From: Kribbella aluminosa
GTDB taxonomy: Bacteria > Actinomycetota > Actinomycetes > Propionibacteriales > Kribbellaceae
Length of the DNA stretch: 64,000 bases
NCBI RefSeq assembly: GCF_017876295.1
Contig: NZ_JAGINT010000002.1
Coordinates: 2,418,001 to 2,482,000, forward strand
Direction of reading: 5' to 3'
Shown here: one piece after another, positions 26,420-35,196 of the stretch
Layout of the letters: each line of letters begins with the position of its first letter
Numbering within the stretch: the stretch's first letter is position 1
Translations under genes and position numbers: made by a program
Notes under the pieces: model-generated
The model's input: only the letters and a program-made list of their open reading frames with translations
The model's database searches: none
What the model was told of the DNA's origin: nothing

Positions 26420-26460
26420 CCTACGGAGAGTGAGTCTGCGGGGTCGGCGATAATCGGGGG

Positions 26461-27225
26461 GTGACGGGTCCCGAGCAGTTGGCAGTTGTCGGTGCGGGGC
26501 TGGGTGCGGGGATTCTTACGTCGACCGTCGGTGTCGCTTCGTTGCTGAGCTTTCCGGTGCTGATCGCGTTGGGGATTCCGCCGGTGGTTGCGAACGCGTC
26601 CAACACGCTGGGTTTGCTTCCGGGGGCGCTGAGTGGCGCGTTCGGGTACCGGCGTGAGCTGCGGGAGGTGCCGCGCCGGCAGGTCGTTGTCGTCGTACTC
26701 GTCTGTGCCGTCGGCGCGATCGGCGGCGCGGCCCTGCTGCTGGCGCTGCCGTCCCGGGTGTTCGCGTCCGCGGCACCGTGGCTGATCCTCTTCACCTGCC
26801 TGACCGTCGGCGTCCAGCCGTGGATCTCCCGGTGGCTGCGTTCCCACTCCCAGCACCCGCACGACCTCCGCCGATCGATGACCCCGGCGACCATCGCCGG
26901 CACCGCGTTGACCGGCGTGTACGGCGGCTACTTCGGCGCAGGCGCCGGCGTGATGATGATGGCCGTCCTGGGCCTCGGCCTGGACCTGGAACTCCGCGTC
27001 GTCAACGGGTTGAAGACCCTCGCCCTACTCGCCGCCAACCTGGTCGCCGGCACCATCTTCCTCTTCATCGCCGACCTCAACCTCCCCGCCGCCGCCCTTC
27101 TCGCCACGGGATCCGTCATCGGCGGCTACCTCGGCGCCCACATAGGCCGCCGCCTCCCCGCCACCTACCTCCGCACCCTGATAGTCCTGGCCGGCCTCAC
27201 CGCCGCCACCCTGATGCTGTTCTAG
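26461..27225 (+). CDS. TauE/SafE-family (TSUP) anion permease
   Basis: 254 residues from GTG 26461, with eight predicted TM segments. It has the two-half TSUP pattern: 'GILTSTVGVASLLSFPVLI' near the N-terminus and 'GVYGGYFGAGAGVMMMAVLG' at the start of the second half, then 'NGLKTLALLAANLVAG'. The family exports or imports sulfite, sulfonates or organic anions. It follows a two-component pair, which may regulate it. Its stop shares the CTAG with the stop of the opposing gene, so the two genes overlap by 4 bp tail to tail. Confidence 0.88.
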   Translation: MTGPEQLAVVGAGLGAGILTSTVGVASLLSFPVLIALGIPPVVANASNTLGLLPGALSGAFGYRRELREVPRRQVVVVVLVCAVGAIGGAALLLALPSRVFASAAPWLILFTCLTVGVQPWISRWLRSHSQHPHDLRRSMTPATIAGTALTGVYGGYFGAGAGVMMMAVLGLGLDLELRVVNGLKTLALLAANLVAGTIFLFIADLNLPAAALLATGSVIGGYLGAHIGRRLPATYLRTLIVLAGLTAATLMLF

Positions 27226-28220
27226 AGGTGCGGGACGATCGCGAGGGCCGTGATCAGCAGGCAGATGGTGCCGTTGAGGTACGGGTGGCTGGCCAGTACC
27301 GCGATGAACTCGCGGATTGTTGCTGTTGGCCAGTAGTAGGCCGCAGTGGGGGAGCCGACGACCTGGCCGTTCACCTTTGCCTTGCGGGCGGTGAGGGCGG
27401 CGCGGAAGGCGTGGAAGTTGTTCGTGACGATCAGGCAGCGGTACGCCGGGCGCAAGCCGGCCATCAGGTCCCGGCTGAAGGTCAGGTTCTCCCAGGTGGT
27501 GGTTGACCTGTCCTCGCGGAGGATCTGGTCCTCCGGTACGCCGTGCTCGACGAGGTACGCCGCCATCGCGTGGGACTCGGGCAGGTCCTCACCCGGGCCT
27601 TGGCCGCCGGACGTCACGATCCGGGGCGAGCGGCCCTTGCGGAGCGCCCGCTCGTACACCTGCCGTGCGCGGTCGAGGCGGCTCGCGAGCAGCGGCGGGA
27701 CGCGCGATCCGATCAGGCCGGAGCCGAGTACGACGACGAAGTCCACCTTCCGCGACGAGCGGACCCGGCTGTAGAAGAACGCGTACACCAGGAAGCAGAG
27801 GAAGAGGAACGAGATATAGGTCAGTACGCCGAGCAGCACCGACCGTACGGCGGCCAGCGGCTCCCACCCGATCTTCTGCACCAGCACGCTGAAGATCACG
27901 AATCCGATGATCCCGAGCCCGACGATCAGCGACAGCAGGTTCGACAGCCGGCGGCGTTCCCGGCGCAGCATCGTCACCCCGTTGATCACCAGGAACACCG
28001 CGAGCAGGCCGATCGCCACCGGGATCGCGATCACGATCGCCCACACCATCGCGACCGCCACCGGCTTGCTCACCGTCTCGACCGCGAAGATCACGCCGAG
28101 CCCGGCGAACATCAACGTCAGAACCAGGAAGATCCCGTTCTTGAACAGCCGCCGGTCCCGCCAGAAACTGACGCCGAAGATCAGGAGCCAGAACCCGGCG
28201 GCACCGAAGCAGATGACCAT
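27222..28220 (-). CDS. YdcF-like membrane protein (DUF218)
   Basis: 332 residues from ATG 28220. Five to six TM segments in the first 160 residues are followed by a cytoplasmic or extracellular DUF218 domain. That domain shows 'VDFVVVLGSGLIG', 'RLDRARQVYERA', 'IVTSGGQGPGEDLPESHAMAAYL' and 'EDRSTTTWENLTFS', and ends in another TM. These motifs match SanA/YdcF proteins, linked to envelope integrity and vancomycin sensitivity in other bacteria; the biochemical role is unknown. It is divergent from the alditol oxidase gene with 97 bp between. Confidence 0.87.
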   Translation of the reverse strand: MVICFGAAGFWLLIFGVSFWRDRRLFKNGIFLVLTLMFAGLGVIFAVETVSKPVAVAMVWAIVIAIPVAIGLLAVFLVINGVTMLRRERRRLSNLLSLIVGLGIIGFVIFSVLVQKIGWEPLAAVRSVLLGVLTYISFLFLCFLVYAFFYSRVRSSRKVDFVVVLGSGLIGSRVPPLLASRLDRARQVYERALRKGRSPRIVTSGGQGPGEDLPESHAMAAYLVEHGVPEDQILREDRSTTTWENLTFSRDLMAGLRPAYRCLIVTNNFHAFRAALTARKAKVNGQVVGSPTAAYYWPTATIREFIAVLASHPYLNGTICLLITALAIVPHL

Positions 28221-28317
28221 CGGGCGCCATCCAACCACGCACGGTCGCCGGGGTGGGGGAGGCTCGGTGTGTGGACGGGACCAGGCCGATCCGGACCCGG
28301 TGTGCGAGGCTGCAGGA

Positions 28318-29553
28318 ATGACGAGGAACTGGGCCGGAAACGTCGAGTTTGCGAGTGAACTGCGGCGACCACGCACGGTCGGGGAACTGCAGGAGTTGGT
28401 GGCGCGGGCCGAGAAGGTTCGGGTGCTGGGCACCGGGCACTCGTTCAACCGGATCGCCGACACCTCCGGTGTGCTCGTCGGCGTGCAGGAGTTGCCGCAG
28501 GTGATCGACATCGGCGACCCCGGCAGACATGGCGTGACGGTGTCGGCCGGGACGCGGTACGGCGAGATCACGGCCGCGCTGCAGGCCCGGGGGCTGGCGT
28601 TGCACAACCTCGGGTCGTTGCCGCACATCTCGGTGGCGGGGGCCTGTTCGACCGGTACGCACGGCTCGGGCGACACCAACGGGCCGCTCGCGGACGCGGT
28701 CAACGCGATCACGTTCGTGAACGCGGACGGCGAGCTCGTCACGCTCACCCGTGACGACCCGGACTTCGCGGGTTCGATCGTCTCGCTCGGGGCGCTCGGC
28801 GTCACCGTCAGCCTCACGCTCGACGTACAGCCGTCGTACGAGATCAGTCAGGTCGTGTACGACGGCGTGCCGGTCGACCGCCTGCAGTCGGACTTCGCCG
28901 ACGTGATGGGCAGCGCGTACAGCGTCAGCGCGTTCACCGACTGGGTCGACCCGGAGGTCATGGTCTGGCGCAAGCGCCGCGAGCTGAGCGAACCCGAGCC
29001 GCAGTGGATGGGTGGCCGGCTCGCGGACGGCGCGCGGCACCCGATCAAGGTGATGCCGGCCGACTACGCGACCCAGCAGGGCGGCGTACCCGGGCCGTGG
29101 AACGAGCGGCTGCCGCACTTCCGGCTCGAGTTCACCCCGAGCAACGGCGACGAGCTGCAGTCCGAGTACTTCGTGCCGCGCACCCGGGCCGCCGAGGCGG
29201 TCGACGTACTGCGGGCCCTCGGCAACCGGTTCGCGCCGGTGCTGCAGGTGTCGGAGGTGCGGACCGTCGCCGCCGACGAGCTGTGGCTGAGCCCGAGCCA
29301 GGGCCGCGACACGGTGGCCCTGCACTTCACCTGGATCCAGGACGAGGCCGCGGTCCGGCCGGTCGTCGCGGACCTGGAGGAGGCGCTCGCCCCGCTGGAC
29401 ACCCGCCCGCACTGGGGCAAGGTCTTCGAGGCGGACGCGGCCACGCTGGCGGAGCGGTACCCGAAGGTGAAGGACTTCGTCGGACTCGCGGCGAAGTACG
29501 ACCCGGCGGGCAAGTTCCGCAACGAGTACCTGGACACCTACCTGCCGCTATAG
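28318..29553 (+). CDS. FAD-dependent alditol oxidase
   Basis: 411 residues; very similar in motif order to Streptomyces AldO, which oxidises xylitol and sorbitol at C1 to the aldose with H2O2 release. It opens 'NWAGNVEF'. The FAD domain has 'VLGTGHSFNRIADT' and 'LGSLPHISVAGACSTGTHGSG', the histidine of the latter being the covalent FAD attachment site in the VAO fold. The C-terminal part has 'VPGPWNERLPHFR', 'SEVRTVAADELWLSP' and 'RPHWGKVF'. It ends 6 bp inside the convergent marR gene. No catalase or sugar kinase is nearby. Confidence 0.9.
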   Translation: MTRNWAGNVEFASELRRPRTVGELQELVARAEKVRVLGTGHSFNRIADTSGVLVGVQELPQVIDIGDPGRHGVTVSAGTRYGEITAALQARGLALHNLGSLPHISVAGACSTGTHGSGDTNGPLADAVNAITFVNADGELVTLTRDDPDFAGSIVSLGALGVTVSLTLDVQPSYEISQVVYDGVPVDRLQSDFADVMGSAYSVSAFTDWVDPEVMVWRKRRELSEPEPQWMGGRLADGARHPIKVMPADYATQQGGVPGPWNERLPHFRLEFTPSNGDELQSEYFVPRTRAAEAVDVLRALGNRFAPVLQVSEVRTVAADELWLSPSQGRDTVALHFTWIQDEAAVRPVVADLEEALAPLDTRPHWGKVFEADAATLAERYPKVKDFVGLAAKYDPAGKFRNEYLDTYLPL

Positions 29554-30009
29554 CTGGGTGACGTCCTCGAGGGTCGAGGTGATCGACCAGAGCAGGTTCC
29601 GGATGGTACGGCGGTCGTCGGCGGTCAGGTTGGCGAGGGCGCGGCGGCCGGCCCGGTCGTAGACCTCCTGGACGGTGTGCGCGAGCGCGACGCCGCGGTC
29701 GGTCAGCTCGATGCCGACCTGCCGCGCGTCGGTCGCGCTCTTCACCCGCCGTACCAGCCCGGCCGCCTCCATCCGCTGCGTGGTCTTGGTCGCGGTCGGT
29801 ACTTCGACGTCCAGCACCTTCGCCAGCCGCGCCACCGGGAGCGAACCGTGGTGCAGGAGCTTCGCGAGCACCAGCTCCTGCCCGGTGTGCAGCTCGGTCC
29901 CGGCCAGCTCCTCGGCCACGGCCTTCCGCGCGGCCCGCTCCGCGAACCGCAGCGCGATCAGTACGTCGGCCTCGTCGGCAGGCGCGTCCGGCGACCACTC
30001 CTCACTCAT
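29548..30009 (-). CDS. MarR-family transcriptional regulator
   Basis: 153 residues from ATG 30009. The winged helix reads 'ELVLAKLLHHGSLPVARLAKVL' and 'VPTATKTTQRMEAAGLV', with the wing 'ARQVGIELTDRGVAL', flanked by dimer helices. Its ATG overlaps the stop of pncB as ATGA, so the two are co-translated. That suggests it senses something tied to NAD salvage, or simply rides on the pncB promoter. Its 3' end overlaps the alditol oxidase gene by 6 bp. Confidence 0.9.
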   Translation of the reverse strand: MSEEWSPDAPADEADVLIALRFAERAARKAVAEELAGTELHTGQELVLAKLLHHGSLPVARLAKVLDVEVPTATKTTQRMEAAGLVRRVKSATDARQVGIELTDRGVALAHTVQEVYDRAGRRALANLTADDRRTIRNLLWSITSTLEDVTQL

Positions 30010-31340
30010 GTGTGGCTCCGGGACCGGAACGGGTTCCGCGCGTCGTAGTCGCCGACGTACTCGGTGGGGATCGCCGGCTCGCCGCGGCTCAGCTGGTTGG
30101 CCGAGCGGGGCAGCTCGTAGCGGGCCTTCTCGTGGTGGGCCTGCGACTCCTCCGGCGTGGTCCGGCCGACGATCTTGCCGGACTCGACCAGCGACTTCAG
30201 CAGCATGCGGTCGTCGCCGTCGTCGACCGGCTGCTCGCCGACGCCGATCAGCTCGACCTCCGCGACACCGGCCGCGGACCGCCGGCGCAGCGCCCACTTC
30301 CGGCCACCGATCGAGATCTTGTCCGGGCTCTTCTTCGCCACCGGCACCAGCTCGCCGCTCGCGTCCTCCCGGGCGACCAGCTTGTACACGAACCCGCACG
30401 TCGGGTAGCCCGAGCCGGTGACCAGCGACGTACCGACGCCGTAGCCGTCCACGGGCGCCGGCGCGAGCGCGGCGATCTGGTACTCGTCCAGGTCGCTCGT
30501 CACGATGATCCGGGTCTTCGTCGCGCCCAGCGAGTCCAGTTGCTCACGGACCTGCGCGGCCAGCGACGGCAGGTCGCCGGAGTCCAGCCGTACGGCGCCG
30601 AGCTCCGGGCCGGTCAGCTCGATCGCGGTCCGGACCGCCTCGGCGACGTCGTACGTGTCGACGAGCAGCGTCGTACCCTTGCCGAGCGCGTCGAGCTGGG
30701 ACCGGAACGCGTCCCGCTCGCGGTCGTGCAGCAGCGTGAACGAGTGCGCCGCCGTACCGGTGCTCGGGATGCCGTACCGGCGGGCGGCCTCCAGGTTCGA
30801 GGTGGCGCCGAAGCCCGCGATGTACGCCGCCAGCGCCGAGGCGGCCGCGGCCTCCTCGTGGGTCCGCCGGGAGCCCATCTCGATGCAGGGCCGCCCACCG
30901 GCCCACCAGGTCATCCGGGAGGCGGCCGAGGCGACCGCGGAGTCGTGGTTCAGGATCGACAAGAAAACGGTTTCCAGGAGGACTGCCTCGGCGAACGAGG
31001 ACTCCACCACCAGGACCGGCGAGCCCGGGAAGAAGATCTCGCCGTCGGCGTAACCGGAGATGTCGCCGGTGAACCGGTAGCCTGCCAGCCAGTCCCGGGT
31101 AGCCTGGTCGACGACGCCGCGATCGGCCAGGAAGGCGATCGTCTGCTCGTCGAACCGGAACTGTTCGAGCGCGTCCAGGAGCCGGTTGACGCCGGCGACC
31201 ACGCCGTACCGCCGACCGTCGGGCAGCCGCCGGGCGAACAGCTCGAACACCGAGCGGCGCTCCGCCGTGCCGTCCGCGAGCGCAGCCTGCAGCATGGTGA
31301 GTTCGTAATGATCGGTCAGCAGGGCCGTCGAGTGGGTCAC
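30006..31340 (-). CDS. pncB: Nicotinate phosphoribosyltransferase
   Basis: 444 residues, full length. It makes nicotinate mononucleotide from nicotinate and PRPP with ATP use, the step after PncA. Signatures: 'STALLTDHYELTMLQAAL' at the N-terminus, 'FELFARRLPDGRRYGVVAG', 'SRRTHEEAAAASALAAYIAG' (phosphohistidine region), 'LVDTYDVAEAV', 'VRLDSGDLPSLA' and 'IIVTSDLDE'. First gene of a pncB-marR operon; it is divergent from clpS with only 49 bp between. Confidence 0.96.
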   Translation of the reverse strand: MTHSTALLTDHYELTMLQAALADGTAERRSVFELFARRLPDGRRYGVVAGVNRLLDALEQFRFDEQTIAFLADRGVVDQATRDWLAGYRFTGDISGYADGEIFFPGSPVLVVESSFAEAVLLETVFLSILNHDSAVASAASRMTWWAGGRPCIEMGSRRTHEEAAAASALAAYIAGFGATSNLEAARRYGIPSTGTAAHSFTLLHDRERDAFRSQLDALGKGTTLLVDTYDVAEAVRTAIELTGPELGAVRLDSGDLPSLAAQVREQLDSLGATKTRIIVTSDLDEYQIAALAPAPVDGYGVGTSLVTGSGYPTCGFVYKLVAREDASGELVPVAKKSPDKISIGGRKWALRRRSAAGVAEVELIGVGEQPVDDGDDRMLLKSLVESGKIVGRTTPEESQAHHEKARYELPRSANQLSRGEPAIPTEYVGDYDARNPFRSRSHT

Positions 31341-31389
31341 GAGGGCAGCCTATTGCGAACCCGGAACCGATGATGGAGAGAATGGACTG

Positions 31390-31677
31390 GTGAGCACCGC
31401 ACCGAGCGAGCTGGAGAGCCCCGAGGTCGACGAGGCGATCGAGCTGAGCCCACCCTGGGTGACGATCGTCTGGAACGATCCGGTCAACCTGATGGACTAC
31501 GTGACGTTCGTCTTCCAGACGTACTTCGGCTACTCCAAGCAGAAGGCGGAGAAGCTGATGATGCAGGTGCACTCCGAAGGCAGGTCGGCGGTGTCGAACG
31601 GGAACCGGGAAGCGATGGAACGCGACGTGGAAGCGATGCACTCCTACGGCCTGTGGGCCACCTGCGAGAAGTCGTGA
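31390..31677 (+). CDS. clpS: ATP-dependent Clp protease adaptor ClpS
   Basis: 95 residues from GTG 31390. ClpS hands N-degron substrates to ClpC/ClpA-ClpP. The core 'PPWVTIVWNDPVNLMDYVTFVF' contains the conserved Asn-Asp pair, and 'KAEKLMMQVHSEGRSAV' the hydrophobic-pocket helix with its His. It opens the conserved actinobacterial block that continues with DUF2017, and its TGA overlaps the next GTG (GTGA). Confidence 0.95.
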   Translation: MSTAPSELESPEVDEAIELSPPWVTIVWNDPVNLMDYVTFVFQTYFGYSKQKAEKLMMQVHSEGRSAVSNGNREAMERDVEAMHSYGLWATCEKS

Positions 31678-32228
31678 CGCGGTTCCGCAAGCGCCGCAAG
31701 ACCGTCGTCCTCAGTTTCGCCGAGCACGAGGCGGACATCCTGGCGAACCTCCTGCGGAACCTGGTCGAGCTGCTGTACGACGGGTTGCCGCCGCGGACCA
31801 CCACGCCCGTGGACCCGCTGGAGGCGCTGCTCAGCGACAACGACGGCCCGACCTCGCCGCCCGAGGACGTCGTACTGCAGCGGCTGCTGCCGGACGCGTA
31901 CAAGACCGACGACATGGCGTCGTCGGAGTTCCGGCGGTTCACCGAGCGCGGGCTCCGCGAGGGGAAGGTCACCGACGCGAAGCGGGTGCTGTCCGCGCTG
32001 GAGGAGTCCCGCGCCGACGAGATCGCGCTCGAGCCGGACGAGCAGCTGTCCTGGCTGCGCGCGCTGAACGACCTACGGCTGGCGATCGGCACCCGCCTCG
32101 ACATCAAGGACGAGGACGACTACGCCACCTGGGAGAAGCTCGACGACGACGACCCACGGCGCCTGACGTACGACCTGTACGACTGGCTCGGCTACCTCCA
32201 GTCCGCCCTCCTCCACAACATGCGCTGA
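31674..32228 (+). CDS. DUF2017 family protein
   Basis: 184 residues from GTG 31674, overlapping clpS by 4 bp. It is acidic and alpha-helical, with 'EHEADILANLLRNLVELLYDG' near the N-terminus and 'LSWLRALNDLRLAIGTRLDI' near residue 140. The family regularly follows clpS in actinobacteria (Rv1332 position). No activity is established. The tight coupling with clpS suggests a function in the same proteolysis step, for example an adaptor or anti-adaptor; this is inference. Confidence 0.88.
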   Translation: MTRFRKRRKTVVLSFAEHEADILANLLRNLVELLYDGLPPRTTTPVDPLEALLSDNDGPTSPPEDVVLQRLLPDAYKTDDMASSEFRRFTERGLREGKVTDAKRVLSALEESRADEIALEPDEQLSWLRALNDLRLAIGTRLDIKDEDDYATWEKLDDDDPRRLTYDLYDWLGYLQSALLHNMR

Positions 32229-32244
32229 CACTAGGGTTGGCCGC

Positions 32245-33222
32245 ATGGAGACGCGGCGGCTTGGGCGGACCGGGCGAAATGTGGGTGTGGTCGGGCTCGG
32301 GGCTTGGCAGCTCGGGGCGGACTGGGGCGCGGTCGGCGAGAGCGACGCGCTCGCGGTGCTGCACGCCGCGATCGACGGTGGGGTGACGTTCATCGACACC
32401 GCGGACGTGTACGGCGACGGGCGCAGCGAGCGGCTGGTCGGGCAGGTGCTCAAGTCGGTCGGCGGCCTGACCGTGGCGACCAAGATGGGGCGCCGGGTCG
32501 AGCAGGTCCCGGAGAACTACACGCCGGCGAACTTCCGTGCCTGGAACGACCGCTCCCGGCGGAACCTCGGGGTCGACACGATCGACCTGGTCCAGCTGCA
32601 CTGCCCGCCGACGGCCGTGTACTCGGACGACGCCGTGTTCGACGCCCTCGACGGGATGGTCGACGAGGGGCGGATCGCGGCGTACGGCGTGAGCGTCGAG
32701 ACCTGCGCCGAGGCGCTGACCGCGATCGCCCGTCCGAACGTGGCGTCCGTCCAGATCATCCTGAACGCTTTCCGCCTGAAGCCCCTCGACGAGGTCCTCC
32801 CTGCCGCGCAGGCAGCCGGGGTCGGCATCATCGCCCGCGTCCCGCTCGCCAGCGGCCTGCTCTCCGGCAAGTACGACGAACACACCACGTTCGCCCCCGA
32901 CGACCACCGCACGTACAACCGCCACGGCGAGGCCTTCGACGTCGGCGAAACCTTCTCCGGCGTCGACTTCAGCACCGGCCTCGAGGCAGCCCGCCGCCTC
33001 ACCGCAGCCGTGCCGGAAGGAGCCACCCTGCCCCAGTTCGCCCTCCGCTGGATCCTCGACCAACCAGGCGTGTCGGCCGTCATCCCGGGCGCCCGCAACC
33101 CCGCGCAGGTAGCCGGCAACCTGGCCGCCGCCGACCTCGCCCCGCTCACCGCCGACCAGCTGGCCGCGGTCCGCGAGGTATACGACGAGCTGATCCGGCC
33201 GCAGGTCCACGACCGCTGGTAG
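32245..33222 (+). CDS. Aldo/keto reductase
   Basis: 325 residues. The AKR barrel has catalytic Asp and Tyr in 'FIDTADVYGDGRSERLVG', Lys in 'VATKMGRR' and His in 'VQLHCPP'. The C-terminal NADPH site is 'WILDQPGVSAVIPGARNPAQV'. It belongs to the YghZ/IolS-like branch. The substrate is unknown. It stands between DUF2017 and mec, two genes that are normally near-neighbours, so it looks like an insertion into the conserved block. It is followed by a long inverted repeat. Confidence 0.9.
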   Translation: METRRLGRTGRNVGVVGLGAWQLGADWGAVGESDALAVLHAAIDGGVTFIDTADVYGDGRSERLVGQVLKSVGGLTVATKMGRRVEQVPENYTPANFRAWNDRSRRNLGVDTIDLVQLHCPPTAVYSDDAVFDALDGMVDEGRIAAYGVSVETCAEALTAIARPNVASVQIILNAFRLKPLDEVLPAAQAAGVGIIARVPLASGLLSGKYDEHTTFAPDDHRTYNRHGEAFDVGETFSGVDFSTGLEAARRLTAAVPEGATLPQFALRWILDQPGVSAVIPGARNPAQVAGNLAAADLAPLTADQLAAVREVYDELIRPQVHDRW

Positions 33223-33231
33223 CGCGGACGC

Positions 33232-33308
33232 CCAGGCCATCACAATCCGGCGCTCCGGGTGCCCCCAGGCGTAGCCGCCGCCCCGGGCGGCCGATTGTGA
33301 TGGCCTGG
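33232..33308. repeat. Long inverted repeat after the aldo/keto reductase gene
   Basis: CCAGGCCATCACAATC (33232-33247) recurs exactly inverted as GATTGTGATGGCCTGG (33293-33308). The 45-bp interior is GC-rich with partial further pairing (CCGG/CCGG, GGGCGGCC). It could act as a terminator, or be a REP/MITE-like element. No target duplication is obvious. Confidence 0.65.
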
Positions 33309-33391
33309 CGGTCCGCTCCGACGCTGTCCCAGCATCTGGACGCACCGTGCGGTCGGCGGGATGCCGCGATTCGGCCAACTACCGTGGAGGT

Positions 33392-33865
33392 GTGCTGGTC
33401 ATCGAGGAGGCGACGTATGAGGCGATCGTCGCGCATGCCCGGAAGGATCATCCGGACGAGGCGTGTGGGGTGGTTGCGGGGGCGGAGGGGTCGGATCGGG
33501 CGACCCGGTTCGTGCCGATGCTGAATGCCGCGATGTCGCCGACGTTCTACGAGTTCGACTCGGGTGATCTGTTCCGGCTCTACAAGGAGCTGGACGAGCG
33601 GGACGAGGAGCCGGTGGTGATCTACCACTCGCACACCGCCACCGAGGCGTACCCGTCGCGGACCGACATCAACCTCGCCCAGGAGCCGGGGGCGCACTAC
33701 GTCCTGGTATCCACCCGGGACGGCGCACATGACCCGGCGTACGACGGGCCGATCGAGTTCCGGTCGTACCGCATCGTCGGCGGCGAGGTCACGGAAGAAG
33801 AAGTGCGCGTGGTTGGTTCCTATGAAGCTGTATCTGTTGAAGATGGCCCAGAAGGAGAAGACTGA
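33392..33865 (+). CDS. mec: CysO-cysteine peptidase, JAMM/MPN+ family (Mec+)
   Basis: About 157 residues from GTG 33392; GGAGG ends only 1 bp before it, so the start is uncertain. JAMM zinc-protease residues: Glu23 ('PDEACGVVAG') and His79/His81, Ser89 and Asp92 in 'YHSHTATEAYPSRTD'. In M. tuberculosis, Rv1334 releases cysteine from the CysO-cysteine adduct made by CysM. It is directly followed by cysO (1 bp apart) and cysM. Because this CysO ends in Gly-Gly-Ser-Ile, the peptidase may also have to trim that tail. Confidence 0.92.
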   Translation: MLVIEEATYEAIVAHARKDHPDEACGVVAGAEGSDRATRFVPMLNAAMSPTFYEFDSGDLFRLYKELDERDEEPVVIYHSHTATEAYPSRTDINLAQEPGAHYVLVSTRDGAHDPAYDGPIEFRSYRIVGGEVTEEEVRVVGSYEAVSVEDGPEGED

Positions 33866-33866
33866 G

Positions 33867-34151
33867 ATGGCGATCGAGCTGCGCGTGCCGACGATCCTGC
33901 GCACCTACACCGGCGGGGCGAAGGCGGTCACCGGCGCCGGCGCCGACCTGGCCGCGTTCATCGACGACGTGAACGGCAACCACCCGGGCCTCAAGGAGCG
34001 CATCGTGGAGGGCGACCCGGAGGAGCTGCGCCGGTTCGTGAACGTGTACGTGAACGACGAGGACGTCCGGTTCACCGGCGGCCTGAAGACCGAGGTCAAG
34101 GACGGCGACGTGGTCGTCGTGCTGCCGGCGGTGGCCGGCGGCTCGATCTGA
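33867..34151 (+). CDS. cysO: Sulfur-carrier protein CysO (MoaD/ThiS ubiquitin-like)
   Basis: 94 residues, beta-grasp fold. The sequence is close to M. tuberculosis CysO: 'VPTILRTYTGGAK' near the start and 'RRFVNVYVNDEDVRFTGGL' in the middle. Its C-terminal Gly-Gly is thiocarboxylated and carries sulfur to CysM. Here the protein ends 'LPAVAGGSI', with two extra residues after Gly-Gly, so it probably needs proteolytic activation. The stop overlaps the cysM start by 1 bp (TGATG). Confidence 0.93.
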   Translation: MAIELRVPTILRTYTGGAKAVTGAGADLAAFIDDVNGNHPGLKERIVEGDPEELRRFVNVYVNDEDVRFTGGLKTEVKDGDVVVVLPAVAGGSI

Positions 34152-35098
34152 TGCGTTTCGACAGCCTGCTCGACTCGGTCGGCGGTACGCCGCTGGTCGG
34201 GCTGCCCAAGCTGTCGCCGTCGGCCGACGTACGGCTCTGGGCGAAGCTCGAGGACCACAACCCGACCGGTTCGATCAAGGACCGGGCGGCGCTGCGGATG
34301 CTGCTGGACGCCGAGAAGGACGGCCGGCTGCGCCCGGGCAACACGATTCTCGAGCCGACGTCGGGCAACACCGGCATCTCGCTGGCGATGGCCGCCAAGC
34401 TGCGCGGGTACCGGATGGTCTGCGTGCTGCCGGAGAACACCTCCGAGGAGCGCCGGCAGATCCTCCGGATGTGGGGTGCCGAGATCATCTCGTCGCCGGC
34501 CGCGGGTGGGTCCAACGAAGCGGTCCGGGTCGCGAAGCAGGTCGCGGAGGAGCACCCGGACTGGGTGATGCTGTACCAGTACGGCAACCCGTCGAACGCG
34601 CTCGCGCACTACGACGGCACCGCCCGGGAGATCCTCGACGACCTGCCGTCGGTGACGCACTTCGTCGCCGGCCTCGGCACCACGGGCACGCTGATGGGGG
34701 CCGGCCGGTTCTTCCGCGAGCACAAGCCGGAGGTGAAGATCGTCGCCGCCGAGCCGCGGTACGGCGAACTCGTCTACGGCCTGCGCAACCTGGACGAGGG
34801 CTTCGTCCCCGAGCTGTACGACAAGACGCTGATCGACGCGCGCTTCTCGGTCGGGCCGCGGGACGCCGTCCGCCGGGTGCGCGAGCTGCTCGACAACGAG
34901 GGCATCTTCGCCGGGATCTCCACCGGCGCGATCCTGCACGCGGCGCTCGGCCAGGCGGCCAGGTGCGTGCGGGACGGCGAGCAGGCCGACATCGCCTTCG
35001 TGGTCGCGGACGGCGGCTGGAAGTATCTGTCCACCGGCGCCTACGAGGGCACCATCGACGAGGCCGAGGATCGCCTCGAGGGACAGCTCTGGGCCTGA
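34151..35098 (+). CDS. cysM: O-phosphoserine sulfhydrylase CysM
   Basis: 315 residues, PLP fold type II. Lys43 in 'HNPTGSIKDRAAL' binds PLP; 'EPTSGNTGISLAMAA' and 'GLGTTGTLMGAG' bind substrate and phosphate. Actinobacterial CysM uses O-phosphoserine and CysO-thiocarboxylate to make CysO-cysteine, which Mec+ cleaves. The mec-cysO-cysM order and tight spacing give a self-contained cysteine-synthesis unit, known to be resistant to oxidative stress in mycobacteria. Confidence 0.94.
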   Translation: MRFDSLLDSVGGTPLVGLPKLSPSADVRLWAKLEDHNPTGSIKDRAALRMLLDAEKDGRLRPGNTILEPTSGNTGISLAMAAKLRGYRMVCVLPENTSEERRQILRMWGAEIISSPAAGGSNEAVRVAKQVAEEHPDWVMLYQYGNPSNALAHYDGTAREILDDLPSVTHFVAGLGTTGTLMGAGRFFREHKPEVKIVAAEPRYGELVYGLRNLDEGFVPELYDKTLIDARFSVGPRDAVRRVRELLDNEGIFAGISTGAILHAALGQAARCVRDGEQADIAFVVADGGWKYLSTGAYEGTIDEAEDRLEGQLWA

Positions 35099-35132
35099 GC
35101 CGGGCCGGCGGGCGGAGAGCCGGGCCGGGCTC

Positions 35133-35158
35133 GGTGCCTGATTGTTGCCTCGGGCACC
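35133..35158 (+). terminator. Terminator after cysM
   Basis: GGTGCCTGA (35133-35141) pairs with TCGGGCACC (35150-35158), one wobble, with an 8-nt loop, followed by TTCTT. It lies 34 bp after the cysM stop. Confidence 0.6.
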
Positions 35159-35196
35159 TTCTTGCAGGGGTTTGCAGGGGTTAGGTCATCGTCCGC

